A stretch of DNA of 32,073 nt from a virus, in the IMG/VR virus record IMGVR_UViG_3300023210_000131, positions 1 through 32,073 of that record; one strand, 5' to 3'. The translations under genes were made by a program, and so were the position numbers. The notes under the pieces are model-generated. The model was not told the origin of the DNA. It did not search any database and was given only the letters and a program-made list of their open reading frames with translations. How positions within the stretch are numbered: position 1 is the first letter of the stretch; each line of letters starts with the position of its first letter. This document shows, one piece after another, positions 22,542 to 30,126 of this stretch.

Positions 22542-23828
22542 ATGAGTTTGTACAAAGACGCAAGTATTGTTTTTATACCTAGTGGATATGACACAGGCAA
22601 ATTGTTTTGTCCACGTCCAAAAGACGGAGGTGTAGATTTAGATTTTACGAGAATAGGTGGTGCGTGGAGAGTAAATAATGTCGGCTATATGGAGTTTGTT
22701 TCAAGTTCTGACACACCTCGTTTAGATTTCACAAAAAGCAGTTGTCCTGCATTGTTGCAAGAACCTCAACGTACTAATCTATTTAATTGGTCGGAGAATT
22801 ATAACTGGCAATGGCAAAAAAATAATGCAACAACAATACAAACGACTGATGTAAAGGATTTATTTGGGAATAATAAAGCGATAAAATTACAAGTAGTCAA
22901 TACAGGTGGTGAAGGGTTTAGTACACTTTACAAACCATTTACACCAGAAGCGGCACAATATTATACATTTAGCAAGTTTGTTAGAAAAGGCAGTACGAAT
23001 TGGATTAAGTTAAAATTGACTGCACCGAATGGTGTGTTTTATGCTTTTTTTGATTTAGAAAATGGAGCTGTAGGAAATAGAAATACAAACAATGTATTTA
23101 TTGAACAATATCCGAATGGTTGGTACAGATGTGCGATATCTGTTTTTTACAATTTAAGTACAAGCGGCACTTATATTTGCGGTGTAGGATTAGCCAAAGA
23201 AGACGGATATGATTACATACCAAGAGACGGACAAACTTATATTTATGCTTATGGTGGTCAAGTTGAAAAACGTGATTTAGGCGACGGAAATTTAAGTCCG
23301 AGTTCATACATACCAACATTGGGTAGTATAGTAACAAGAAATGCAGAGACCACTAAAAAACTAAATGTATCAAATTACATCAATAGCAAAAAAGGTGTAT
23401 TATATGGCGAGTATGCTATGGGTGATGGAAATAATTATGGTGTATTAAATAGAATAAATATCTACGGAACAAGTGCTGTTGATAGAATTTCAATAGGGTA
23501 CTATGCAGGAAGTGGTAATCAGATACGAGCCAAGTATGTTAAAAACACGGGAGATGTTTACGATACTATCGGTAAATTTATAGGCGATAAAACCAAGTTT
23601 ATTAAGGTTGCATTTCGTTGGCAAGAGGGATTGCATACTTTGTATGTAAACGGAGAAAAGATTGCTGAAACAATAGTACCAAGTTCTGCTACGTTTAATG
23701 ATAATGCTTTGGAAAAAATAATCTTTGGTAGACCAGAGGAAGACTATTTTTTTAATGGACATATAAAAGAGGTTATGGTTTTTGACGAATTATTATCAGA
23801 TAACCAAATGAATGAATTAACAAGATAA
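22542..23828 (+). CDS. receptor-binding/tail fibre-like protein with lectin domain
   Basis: A 428-residue beta-rich protein. The first half has the ARTNL-type motif here as QRTNLFNWSENYNWQWQKN (about 76-94) and aromatic-rich strands typical of carbohydrate-binding modules of phage appendages. The C-terminal third (about 280-428) resembles a concanavalin A/LamG-like lectin: FRWQEGLHTLYVNGEKIAE and HIKEVMVFDELLSDNQ. It likely binds host surface glycans. Located before the lysis genes, as is common. Confidence 0.65.
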   Translation: MSLYKDASIVFIPSGYDTGKLFCPRPKDGGVDLDFTRIGGAWRVNNVGYMEFVSSSDTPRLDFTKSSCPALLQEPQRTNLFNWSENYNWQWQKNNATTIQTTDVKDLFGNNKAIKLQVVNTGGEGFSTLYKPFTPEAAQYYTFSKFVRKGSTNWIKLKLTAPNGVFYAFFDLENGAVGNRNTNNVFIEQYPNGWYRCAISVFYNLSTSGTYICGVGLAKEDGYDYIPRDGQTYIYAYGGQVEKRDLGDGNLSPSSYIPTLGSIVTRNAETTKKLNVSNYINSKKGVLYGEYAMGDGNNYGVLNRINIYGTSAVDRISIGYYAGSGNQIRAKYVKNTGDVYDTIGKFIGDKTKFIKVAFRWQEGLHTLYVNGEKIAETIVPSSATFNDNALEKIIFGRPEEDYFFNGHIKEVMVFDELLSDNQMNELTR

Positions 23829-24142
23829 TGACACATATATTTAAGAAATACGAGTTCGAAACGCAAGAAAAAGCACAGGAAAGGATTGAGGATTTACACC
23901 CAAGACATATTTTTGTTGAGTTGGGTTTTATTATGATTGAAGAACCTACTTTTGACGAGAACGAAGAAATAGTTACAGATGCAAAATATAGCAATATGTA
24001 TTCGGTTGATGTATTGTGGCAAAAAGATTTAATTACAGATGAGAATGAAGAACTTGATGAGCCATATGGTTGGAGGTCAAAAGAAATAGAAACAGACGGC
24101 AATGGTGCTCACACTTTTGCAGGTTATAATTACACAGAATAA
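23828..24142 (+). CDS. hypothetical protein (104 aa)
   Basis: A 104-residue acidic protein (KAQERIEDLHPRHIFVELGF, then a VLWQKDL segment). One-base overlaps at both ends tie it to the fibre-like gene and the small membrane protein. It may be a chaperone or a component of the fibre, but no motif shows this. Confidence 0.6.
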   Translation: MTHIFKKYEFETQEKAQERIEDLHPRHIFVELGFIMIEEPTFDENEEIVTDAKYSNMYSVDVLWQKDLITDENEELDEPYGWRSKEIETDGNGAHTFAGYNYTE

Positions 24143-24300
24143 TGAATTTTACAGATTTAAAAATATACGCACTAAATGGGGGTAGCTTAATGATTAGTTT
24201 CACAAATATAGACGTGGTATTAAAATTAACACTGATGTTAGTTTCAATAGGATACACTTTACATAAGTGGTGGTTAATGAATAAAAATAAAGACAAATAG
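24142..24300 (+). CDS. small membrane protein, possible holin (52 aa)
   Basis: A 52-residue ORF with one predicted membrane helix (VVLKLTLMLVSIGYTLHKWW, about 25-44) and a basic tail (MNKNKDK). Its size, topology and closeness to the amidase and the larger holin-like gene suggest a role in lysis. A one-base overlap (TAATG) with the upstream gene supports translation. Confidence 0.55.
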   Translation: MNFTDLKIYALNGGSLMISFTNIDVVLKLTLMLVSIGYTLHKWWLMNKNKDK

Positions 24301-24334
24301 TTATTACTATTAGTGAATATAAAAGAAAAAAGTT

Positions 24335-24802
24335 ATGGCAAATCAAATTAATTGGGGACAAATATATTGTTCTTCTTGGTGGGGTAATGAAAGCAACAAA
24401 TTAAGTGTACCAGAGTTTCCAGAATTTTGTGCATTAATAGAAGCTACTTGTGGTAATCAATATACTTATAGTGGTAATCAAGATTATCCAGAAACTTATA
24501 TTTTTAATTTAGGAGTGATAGGAACTTCAACTTTAACTTATCAAGCATACTCAATACCAGATAAGTGGGTTATAATGCAAGACGGAGTAGTAATTTTAGA
24601 CACAGGTTATAGAGGTGCAACTTCATACCAAGCTGAACTAGATGCAGAATTAACTGCAAGAGGTTTGCCGACAGAAACAATACAAGGAAGTGGTAGTGGT
24701 ACTGCAAGTTTTAGTGTAAATAGTACAAGTCCACTTTATGTATATGTTTATGCACCACTATCATTCACTTCATTCCAGACAACAATTAGTTGCCCAGTAT
24801 AA
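24335..24802 (+). CDS. putative virion appendage protein (155 aa)
   Basis: A 155-residue protein, beta-rich, with several Trp and Cys residues near the start (NWGQIYCSSWWGNESNK). AYSIPDKWVIMQDGVVILDT and GYRGATSYQ recall a sugar-binding or virion protein motif of Bacteroidota phages. No signal peptide is seen. It lies between the fibre-like gene and amidase, so an appendage or adhesion role is plausible. Confidence 0.5.
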   Translation: MANQINWGQIYCSSWWGNESNKLSVPEFPEFCALIEATCGNQYTYSGNQDYPETYIFNLGVIGTSTLTYQAYSIPDKWVIMQDGVVILDTGYRGATSYQAELDAELTARGLPTETIQGSGSGTASFSVNSTSPLYVYVYAPLSFTSFQTTISCPV

Positions 24803-24811
24803 AATAAAAAT

Positions 24812-24958
24812 ATGATTAAAGCATTAAGAAAACTAGCAGATTGGTTAGAAGTAAAAGATTGTCTAATTAGTCAAAAATGGAATAAATTTTTAGATAAAAG
24901 TAAAGTTAAAATAAATTACTGTAAAAATTGCGTATGCGAAGAATTAACAAAATCATAG
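24812..24958 (+). CDS. small hypothetical protein (48 aa)
   Basis: A 48-residue ORF with a helical N terminus (MIKALRKLADWLEVKDCLIS) and a Cys cluster YCKNCVC near the end. It overlaps the amidase start by 25 bases (amidase ATG 24934), which suggests coupling. Unknown function. Confidence 0.5.
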   Translation: MIKALRKLADWLEVKDCLISQKWNKFLDKSKVKINYCKNCVCEELTKS

Positions 24959-25356
24959 TACATTGTACTGCAACACAAAGAGACCACGATGTAACAGTTG
25001 AAGATTTAAGAAAGTGGCACGTTGACGAAAGGGGTTGGAGTGATATAGGTTATCATTTTTTTATAGACTTAAAAGGTGAAGTACACGAATGTAGACCAAT
25101 CGAGAAAACAGGTGCACATAGTAAAGGACAAAACTTTGATAGTATTGGAGTTGCTTATGCAGGTGGTTTAGGAAGTGATAATGCTTGGCACGATACAAGA
25201 ACAGAAGAACAAAAATTATCATTAGAAGAACTTTTATGTTATTTAAAAGTATTGTATTCAAAAGCAACAATTTACGGACATAGAGATTTCAGCGAAAAGA
25301 TGTGTCCTAGTTTTGATGCTAGAGAAGAATATGAATGGATATCAAACCAATTTTAA
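24934..25356 (+). CDS. N-acetylmuramoyl-L-alanine amidase (endolysin)
   Basis: A 140-residue T7 lysozyme-type Amidase_2 enzyme that cuts between muramic acid and L-alanine in peptidoglycan. Zinc ligands appear to be H10 (IIVHCTAT), H116 (YGHRDF) and C124 (EKMCPSFD), with catalytic Y40 (GYHFF) and K122. The ATG at 24934 is preferred over the TTG at 24928, as it gives the normal family length. No signal peptide, so it needs a holin. Confidence 0.93.
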   Translation: MRRINKIIVHCTATQRDHDVTVEDLRKWHVDERGWSDIGYHFFIDLKGEVHECRPIEKTGAHSKGQNFDSIGVAYAGGLGSDNAWHDTRTEEQKLSLEELLCYLKVLYSKATIYGHRDFSEKMCPSFDAREEYEWISNQF

Positions 25357-25359
25357 GAT

Positions 25360-25500
25360 ATGAATTACGAGTTTAACATTATAGTACTATTTCCTAAATC
25401 ATTTCTTTTGGGTATTGGATATATGGAACCAGAAGAGGGTTTTGAATATGAAGAAATAAATCTATACTTTGGAATGATACAAATACAAATACGTTGGTAA
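25360..25500 (+). CDS. small hypothetical protein (46 aa)
   Basis: A 46-residue ORF: MNYEFNIIVLFPKSFLLGIG and a GMIQIQIRW ending, with an acidic centre. The stop overlaps the next gene's ATG by one base. I recall similar short proteins in flavobacterial phages next to lysis genes, with no known function. Confidence 0.5.
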   Translation: MNYEFNIIVLFPKSFLLGIGYMEPEEGFEYEEINLYFGMIQIQIRW

Positions 25501-25892
25501 TGAAGAAAATTTTAAATTGGTTTACAACAGGAGTAATAGGAGAGATAGGTAAGGTTATAGATAATTTATTTACTAGCGAAGAGGAGCGTATAAACGCTAA
25601 AAACGAGGTATTTAAAGTACTACAAGAGCAACAACTAGAACTACAAAAACTACAAACAGAAATTATTGTTACAGAAGCAAACGGTAATTGGCTACAAAGA
25701 AGTTGGAGACCAATACTTATGTTGGCATTTGGTTTTATAGTTATTTATGTAAAATTTATAGCACCTTTATTTAATTTACCAATACCACCACTAGAAAACG
25801 AGTTTTGGGAATTATTACAGTTAGGTATCGGAGGTTATGTAGTTGGTAGAAGTGCTGAAAAAATTTCTAAAAACATAGTTATTAAAAAATAA
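25500..25892 (+). CDS. GTA-holin-like membrane protein
   Basis: A 130-residue protein. An amphipathic or coiled-coil part (20-65) is followed by NGNWLQRSWRPILMLAFGF, a hydrophobic span (about 71-92), and GIGGYVVGRSAEKI, the pattern of the 3TM gene-transfer-agent holin family. Start is ATG at 25500; a TTG at 25494 is possible. With the amidase it completes a lysis pair and ends the late region. Confidence 0.75.
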   Translation: MKKILNWFTTGVIGEIGKVIDNLFTSEEERINAKNEVFKVLQEQQLELQKLQTEIIVTEANGNWLQRSWRPILMLAFGFIVIYVKFIAPLFNLPIPPLENEFWELLQLGIGGYVVGRSAEKISKNIVIKK

Positions 25893-26068
25893 CGTTATTC
25901 AAAAACCTTTATAGTTATTAAAAGTTTACAATAAGTATTGATTTTCTGAAAAATTTAATATAACTTCGCTCTATAATATTTAAAAATATTTATTCTAACA
26001 ATAGTTTTTGTGCTAACAAAAAACAAAAACGTTAATTTAATATAATTACGCGATAAAACTATACTTTT
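25893..26068. other. 176-bp AT-rich intergenic region
   Basis: The longest gap without a gene. It holds a hairpin, GTTTTTGT (26004-26011) with ACAAAAAC (26023-26030), and two copies of AATTTAATATAA (25952-25963 and 26034-26045), each followed within a few bases by CGC. A third copy lies at 27708-27719 in the 27.7-kb promoter region. It separates late from early genes and could hold promoters or an origin, but neither is proven. No clear terminator follows the holin gene. Confidence 0.4.
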
Positions 26069-26239
26069 ATGAAATTTGATTTAAAACTACAAGCATTAGG
26101 TAAAACTGAAAAGAGAGGTGATGCTGAAAAAGATATGTATCAACTTACATTTAAAACCTATAATTCTACAGTAGAGGGTAAGTTTGAAAAATCAGAGATT
26201 AGACATATTATTGAAATACTAGACAACGAATTAACATAA
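26069..26239 (+). CDS. small hypothetical protein (56 aa)
   Basis: A 56-residue ORF beginning MKFDLKLQALGKTEKRGDAE, with a strand-rich middle and a helix IRHIIEILDNEL. The stop overlaps the ninG ATG by one base, supporting translation. First gene of the early region. Unknown function. Confidence 0.6.
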   Translation: MKFDLKLQALGKTEKRGDAEKDMYQLTFKTYNSTVEGKFEKSEIRHIIEILDNELT

Positions 26240-26631
26240 TGGCAAAAAAGCCAAAAAGAAGTACATTAGTCAAAAAAGCTGACGCTATTTTTTCTCAATT
26301 TATAAGGCAAAGAAACGCAGATGCAAATGGAATGACTGAATGTTTTACTTGTGGCAAACAAGACCATTGGAAAAAACTACAATGCGGACATTTTATGTCA
26401 CGTAAACACTATGCAACTAGGTGGAATGAAAAAAACTGTCAAGTACAATGTGCAGGATGCAATGTATTTAGATATGGTGAACAATATACTTTTGGTAGAA
26501 ATTTAGATGCTTACATTAAAGACGGTTTAGCAGAAGAATTAAACTTATTAAGCCACAAGATAGTAAAATATGATAATAATGATTTACTTGATTTAATAAA
26601 TTTTTACAAACAAAAGGTTGCAGAATTATAA
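26239..26631 (+). CDS. ninG: NinG/Rap-like recombination nuclease
   Basis: A 130-residue protein of the lambda NinG (Rap) type, a structure-specific endonuclease acting on branched DNA. It has KADAIFSQFIRQRNAD, paired Cys residues C35-x2-C38 and C71-x2-C74, LQCGHFMSRKHYATRWNEKN (48-67) and GRNLDAYIKDG. The Cys/His arrangement is that of an HNH-like zinc fold. It is the first of several DNA-junction enzymes in this phage. A terminator follows. Confidence 0.88.
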   Translation: MAKKPKRSTLVKKADAIFSQFIRQRNADANGMTECFTCGKQDHWKKLQCGHFMSRKHYATRWNEKNCQVQCAGCNVFRYGEQYTFGRNLDAYIKDGLAEELNLLSHKIVKYDNNDLLDLINFYKQKVAEL

Positions 26632-26668
26632 TTTTTGTTTATATTGCATAGTCTTTTAAATTTAAAGG

Positions 26669-26699
26669 GAGGTTTAACATCTGTTAGCCTCTTTTTTTT
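26669..26699 (+). terminator. rho-independent terminator after ninG
   Basis: GAGGTTTAACA (26669-26679) pairs imperfectly with TGTTAGCCTC (26682-26691), with one bulge and one G-U pair and a very short loop. Eight T bases follow (26692-26699). Confidence 0.8.
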
Positions 26700-26709
26700 G
26701 GTCTTATAT

Positions 26710-26740
26710 TTTTTTTTATTAAATATTTTTCATATCTTTA
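26710..26740 (+). promoter_or_regulatory. promoter-like site before 26771
   Basis: TATCTTTA (26733-26740) with TTT at the -33 position, 20 nt upstream. It shares AATATTTTT and ATATCTTTA with the promoter-like site at 7379. The conserved ATTTTTAAAAGACAATC leader (26751-26767) and the ATG at 26771 follow. Confidence 0.5.
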
Positions 26741-26770
26741 TGACAGTATAATTTTTAAAAGACAATCTAA

Positions 26771-26911
26771 ATGACACACAAAGAAGATTTATTGCGATTT
26801 AAAGATGATAGAATTTCTGCACTAGAAAAACGTATCATTGAATTAGAACACGAAGTTGAGTTTGTAAAAGCACAACTAGAGGTATCAAAACAAGTGAATT
26901 TTAACCATTAA
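26771..26911 (+). CDS. small coiled-coil protein (46 aa)
   Basis: A 46-residue ORF that is almost wholly coiled coil (ISALEKRIIELEHEVEFVKA, residues 15-34). It begins behind a promoter and leader and is followed 10 bases later by the putative annealing gene. It may oligomerise or act as a partner protein. Unknown function. Confidence 0.6.
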   Translation: MTHKEDLLRFKDDRISALEKRIIELEHEVEFVKAQLEVSKQVNFNH

Positions 26912-26921
26912 ATTTAAGAGA

Positions 26922-27338
26922 ATGAAAAAAGACAAATTAATTGAATTGTACAAAAAGTATAATTTAGAAAAAGATGACTTCTTTAAGCATCAACACTACA
27001 CAATTATTACAAGGCAAGGTATTGATAAGATACAAGCAGTAGAACAAATAAATGTTTTCTATAAAGTAATAAAGTGTGAACCTAACTTTGCAGTATTTAA
27101 AGCAAGTGCGGAAAAAGACGGTAAGATAATAGAAACGTTTGGTTCTGCATTAAAAGGAGAGGGATATAAAGACGGTAATACAAATAGTTGGTATGTTGCT
27201 GAAATGGCAGAGAAACGAGCAATGAGTAGAGCAGTTTTGAAATTAACAGGTTTTTATGAACTCGGAGTATTTGGAGAAGATGAAAGCGAAAGTTTTAAGA
27301 AAACAGTATCAAGTAAACCACAAATAACAAAAATATAA
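26922..27338 (+). CDS. putative ssDNA-annealing protein
   Basis: A 138-residue protein. The segment SWYVAEMAEKRAMSRAVLKL (about 88-107) and GVFGEDESESF resemble the core of Rad52/Erf-type single-strand annealing proteins, where an AEMAxKRAxxRA helix is conserved. The protein is short for that family. It sits with a DnaB-like helicase, NinG and a RecE-like nuclease, so a recombination role fits. Confidence is limited, as the match rests on one segment. Confidence 0.45.
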   Translation: MKKDKLIELYKKYNLEKDDFFKHQHYTIITRQGIDKIQAVEQINVFYKVIKCEPNFAVFKASAEKDGKIIETFGSALKGEGYKDGNTNSWYVAEMAEKRAMSRAVLKLTGFYELGVFGEDESESFKKTVSSKPQITKI

Positions 27339-27342
27339 CGAA

Positions 27343-27630
27343 ATGAGTAAATCAAGTGAATTAGTACAAGGAATGTTTGTCAATCAAGGACAAGTAGAAT
27401 GGGTTAAAATGGAATTAGCCTTTAAAGTAGACCAATTAGCACAAATGTTAGTTGATTATAAAGATGTATTTGAAGCTAACAAAGGATATGGCAAAATACA
27501 AATTTGTGAAAGCAAAGCAGGTAAGATGTATGCATCGTTATCAACTTTTAAACCAACTCCAAAGTCGGAAGTTAAAGTAGAAGACCATTTAGCAGGTAGA
27601 GAGCAAGAAGAAGATTTACCTTTTTTTTAA
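27343..27630 (+). CDS. small protein with SSB-like acidic tail
   Basis: A 95-residue protein ending EQEEDLPFF, which closely resembles the acidic DDDIPF tail by which bacterial SSB proteins recruit partners. The rest (VKMELAFKVDQLAQMLVDYK, YGKIQICESKAGKMYASLST) could be a short beta-containing single-strand-binding fold, but no OB-fold signature is certain. It starts 4 bases after the annealing gene stop. Likely an SSB-like partner in phage recombination. Confidence 0.5.
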   Translation: MSKSSELVQGMFVNQGQVEWVKMELAFKVDQLAQMLVDYKDVFEANKGYGKIQICESKAGKMYASLSTFKPTPKSEVKVEDHLAGREQEEDLPFF

Positions 27631-27652
27631 GGTTGATTTTTAGCAAGAAATT

Positions 27653-27684
27653 AGGTAGCAAATTAAAATGCTACCTTTTTTTTT
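27653..27684 (+). terminator. rho-independent terminator
   Basis: AGGTAGCA (27653-27660) pairs perfectly with TGCTACCT (27669-27676) around an 8-nt loop and is followed by eight further T bases (27677-27684). A strong terminator closing the 26771-27630 unit. Confidence 0.9.
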
Positions 27685-27693
27685 ACAAAAAGT

Positions 27694-27724
27694 TTCTTTA
27701 TTAAAAAAATTTAATATAAATTTA
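27694..27724 (+). promoter_or_regulatory. promoter-like site before the helicase gene
   Basis: TAAATTTA (27717-27724) preceded 20 nt upstream by TTC. It overlaps AATTTAATATAA (27708-27719), which is also found twice at 25.95-26.05 kb. The leader AATTTTAAAAGACAAAAAT (27729-27747) ends at the ATG at 27748. Confidence 0.45.
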
Positions 27725-27747
27725 ACAGAATTTTAAAAGACAAAAAT

Positions 27748-28668
27748 ATGATAGTAAGTAGTAGTGCCTTAAAAGAAAAACTAAATTTAATAAGAACAGG
27801 AAAAATTACAGAGGGAAAGAAGATAGGAGTTCCTGAAATAGATAATTTTTTAAGGTTTAAAGAGGGTAATTTCAATGTTTGTTTAGGACACGCAAATGTA
27901 GGTAAGACAACAGTTATTCTTTATTTAATGTTGTTATACGCTAAAAGACTAGGTATAAGGTGGTTAGTATTTAGTAGCGAAAACGAAGCACATAGTATTG
28001 TAAGAAAGTTAGTAGAGTTTTTAGACCAAAAACCAATAAATAAAGTAAGTAAAGAAGATTTTGATAGACATTTAAGTTTTATAGATGACTATTTTAAAAT
28101 TATAGATAATAATACTTTACAAACTTATAGAAGTTTAATTGAATTAGCAACAAGTATAAAAGATGCTTGGGACTTTAAAGGTTTATTAATTGACCCTTAT
28201 AATAGTTTAATAAAAGATTCTGAAATAATAAAAAATCTAGGTGGACACGAGTATGATTATCAAGCAACAACAGAAATGAGAATATTTTGTAAAAAAAATA
28301 ATGTTTCAATTTGGTTAAATGCACACGCGAATACTGCCGCGTTAAGATTTAAACACGCAATAGGGCACGAATATACAGGACACCCAATACCACCAATGGC
28401 GGCAGATGTTGAAGGTGGAGGTAAATTTGTAAATAGAGCCGATGATTTTATAGTTATACATAGATACATACAACACCCAAGCGATTGGATGAAAAGTCAT
28501 ATCCACGTTAGAAAAGTAAAAGAAATTGAAACAGGTGGAAGACCTACCCCAATGGAAGAACCTATTGTTTTAAAAAGTATGATAGGAAATGTAGGTTTTG
28601 AAATTAACGGAGAACCTATTTTACAAAAGCCTATAAAAGAAGAAGTTAGAAAAGTTATATCAATATAA
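27748..28668 (+). CDS. DnaB-like replicative helicase domain protein
   Basis: A 306-residue RecA-fold ATPase of the DnaB C-terminal type. It has Walker A GHANVGKTT (47-55), FSSENE (75-80), Walker B LLIDP (146-150) and WLNAHAN (189-195, the sensor strand). It lacks the N-terminal primase-binding domain of DnaB, so it is a minimal helicase. No polymerase is encoded, so it probably loads the host replisome on phage DNA, perhaps with the DnaA-like protein at 318. The stop overlaps the next ATG by one base. Confidence 0.85.
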   Translation: MIVSSSALKEKLNLIRTGKITEGKKIGVPEIDNFLRFKEGNFNVCLGHANVGKTTVILYLMLLYAKRLGIRWLVFSSENEAHSIVRKLVEFLDQKPINKVSKEDFDRHLSFIDDYFKIIDNNTLQTYRSLIELATSIKDAWDFKGLLIDPYNSLIKDSEIIKNLGGHEYDYQATTEMRIFCKKNNVSIWLNAHANTAALRFKHAIGHEYTGHPIPPMAADVEGGGKFVNRADDFIVIHRYIQHPSDWMKSHIHVRKVKEIETGGRPTPMEEPIVLKSMIGNVGFEINGEPILQKPIKEEVRKVISI

Positions 28669-28805
28669 TGAAAGCACCAAAAAAATATAGTACCGACCAA
28701 AGACTTAAAAGAATAGAAAAAGCAATAGGTGAGATTTATATTAGCATACATCATATTGTTAATAGATTAGAGCCAGAAGCAGAACCAGAAGAAAAAGTTG
28801 AGTAA
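28668..28805 (+). CDS. small hypothetical protein (45 aa)
   Basis: A 45-residue ORF: a basic helical segment (DQRLKRIEKAIGEIYISIHH) and a Glu/Pro tail (LEPEAEPEEKVE). Its tail codes for an A/G-rich stretch that may act as the ribosome-binding region for the TTG start of the next gene. Unknown function. Confidence 0.55.
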   Translation: MKAPKKYSTDQRLKRIEKAIGEIYISIHHIVNRLEPEAEPEEKVE

Positions 28806-29286
28806 TGTTTTAGATATATTATCAAAAGACCATAAGAAATGGTTGCAAATTTCAAAATCATTTGGACTAACTACTGATGCAGAAGATTTAGTACAAGAAA
28901 TGTATTTAAAAGTTTATGCTTGGAACGGAAAGTATAATAAAACTTTAATGTTTAATGAAACGGAAGTAAACTATTATTTTATTTTTAGAGTATTAAGAGG
29001 TTTATTTTTAGATAAAGTTAAAGTTAAGCAACCAAAAAAAATAAGTTTAGAAACTCTTTCGTTTTATGAACCATCTATATCAGACATATCATTTGAATAT
29101 CAAACTAAATTAGATAAAATAAAAAAAGAGATAAAAAGTTGGGCGGTATATGACCAAAAAATTTATGAACTTATCTTTTTAGAAAATTATTCTATGTTAC
29201 AGTTAAGCAAAAAAACAGGTATAGATTATTATTCAATATACAGAACAGTTAAGAAAATAAAAAAAATCTTAAATAACCAGTTATGA
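28798..29286 (+). CDS. sigma-70-like regulatory factor
   Basis: A 162-residue protein with a sigma region 2-like helix (DAEDLVQEMYLKVYAW, 27-42) and a C-terminal region 4-like HTH (YELIFLENYSMLQLSKKTGI, then YSIYRTVKKIKKIL). The two-domain layout fits a small ECF-type sigma or sigma-like HTH factor. The start is TTG at 28798, 8 bases inside the preceding gene after an AGAAGAAAAAG stretch; no earlier ATG exists in frame and the next Met would lose region 2. It could direct host RNA polymerase to late promoters. Confidence 0.65.
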   Translation: MSNVLDILSKDHKKWLQISKSFGLTTDAEDLVQEMYLKVYAWNGKYNKTLMFNETEVNYYFIFRVLRGLFLDKVKVKQPKKISLETLSFYEPSISDISFEYQTKLDKIKKEIKSWAVYDQKIYELIFLENYSMLQLSKKTGIDYYSIYRTVKKIKKILNNQL

Positions 29287-29792
29287 GAGTACAGATATCA
29301 GAAAAGAGTAAACATTACGTTTGGAATTTTTTAAAAGATAATAATGTAGGTCAAAGAGGTATAGCAGACGGAAGTAAAACAGAACAGTATATCGGTTTAC
29401 TAGGAGAAGTTGTAACAAAGCAAACGTTCGGTGTTAAAACTACATTAGAAGCAGGGTTTGATGGTGGATATGATTTTATATTAGATAATAAGAAAGTAGA
29501 TGTTAAAACAATGGGTAGAAATGTTAATATGAAACCTGACTATGTACACAACTTTAACGCACTACAAAAACATTTTAAATGTGACTTATACATTTTTACA
29601 TCTTTGAATAAAAAAACTTATGAGTTAACTATCTGCGGTTGGGTAACAAAAGAAGAATTGCTTGAAAGGTCAGAAAAATTTAGAAAAGGTACTAAAAGAT
29701 ATCGTGATAACGGAACTTATACGTTGCTGAAATCAGGAACATACGAAATTAAAAATAAAGACTTAAACCCAATTAAAGATTTGTTGAAATGA
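29283..29792 (+). CDS. PD-(D/E)XK nuclease-like protein
   Basis: A 169-residue protein with YIGLLGEVVTKQTFG (E42), GGYDFIL (D64) and KVDVKTMG (D73, K75), the pattern of a PD-(D/E)XK active site. No methyltransferase is nearby. It could be a junction resolvase or a nuclease for host DNA breakdown; the modified bases predicted for the phage might protect its own genome. ATGA overlaps at both ends tie it to the operon. Confidence 0.7.
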   Translation: MRVQISEKSKHYVWNFLKDNNVGQRGIADGSKTEQYIGLLGEVVTKQTFGVKTTLEAGFDGGYDFILDNKKVDVKTMGRNVNMKPDYVHNFNALQKHFKCDLYIFTSLNKKTYELTICGWVTKEELLERSEKFRKGTKRYRDNGTYTLLKSGTYEIKNKDLNPIKDLLK

Positions 29793-29932
29793 AACTAGGA
29801 GATTTTATAGAACGTATAACATACTATACAGGAATACAATATATTGTAAATAAAATAAAAGCAATATTTGAAATTGAGGATTGTGGTTGTAAAAATAGAC
29901 AAGAAAAATGGAACGATATAGAACTATGGTAG
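29789..29932 (+). CDS. small CGC-motif protein (47 aa)
   Basis: A 47-residue ORF: MKLGDFIERITYYTGIQYIV, then DCGCKNRQEKWND. The CGCKxRQE ending recurs in Bacteroidota phage proteins as I recall and suggests metal binding. It overlaps the nuclease stop by 4 bases and the next gene by 25 bases. Function unknown. Confidence 0.6.
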   Translation: MKLGDFIERITYYTGIQYIVNKIKAIFEIEDCGCKNRQEKWNDIELW

Positions 29933-30126
29933 AAGCAGATAAAAAAGATTGGTATAAATTTAAAGCAACAGTAAAAAATACGTTAAGCCAAAAACAATTT
30001 GAGTTAGTTTGTCAATTACATTCAAAGTATTTTAAACACAAATTTTATAAACCTTGTACGTGCAACCCAAAAGTTATAAAACAATGGATTGCACAAATAG
30101 ATGACTTATATGAATCAAATAACTAA
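29908..30126 (+). CDS. small hypothetical protein (72 aa)
   Basis: A 72-residue basic protein with a long helix (LSQKQFELVCQLHSKYFKHK, 26-45) and a PCTCNPKVIKQWIAQIDDLY end. Its PCTC, together with the CGC of the preceding protein, hints at a paired metal-binding function. It overlaps both neighbours by about 25 bases. Confidence 0.6.
   Translation: MERYRTMVEADKKDWYKFKATVKNTLSQKQFELVCQLHSKYFKHKFYKPCTCNPKVIKQWIAQIDDLYESNN

Noticed and set aside
24928-24933. Amidase start at TTG 24928
   Set aside because: The ATG two codons later fits the family length and needs no rare start.
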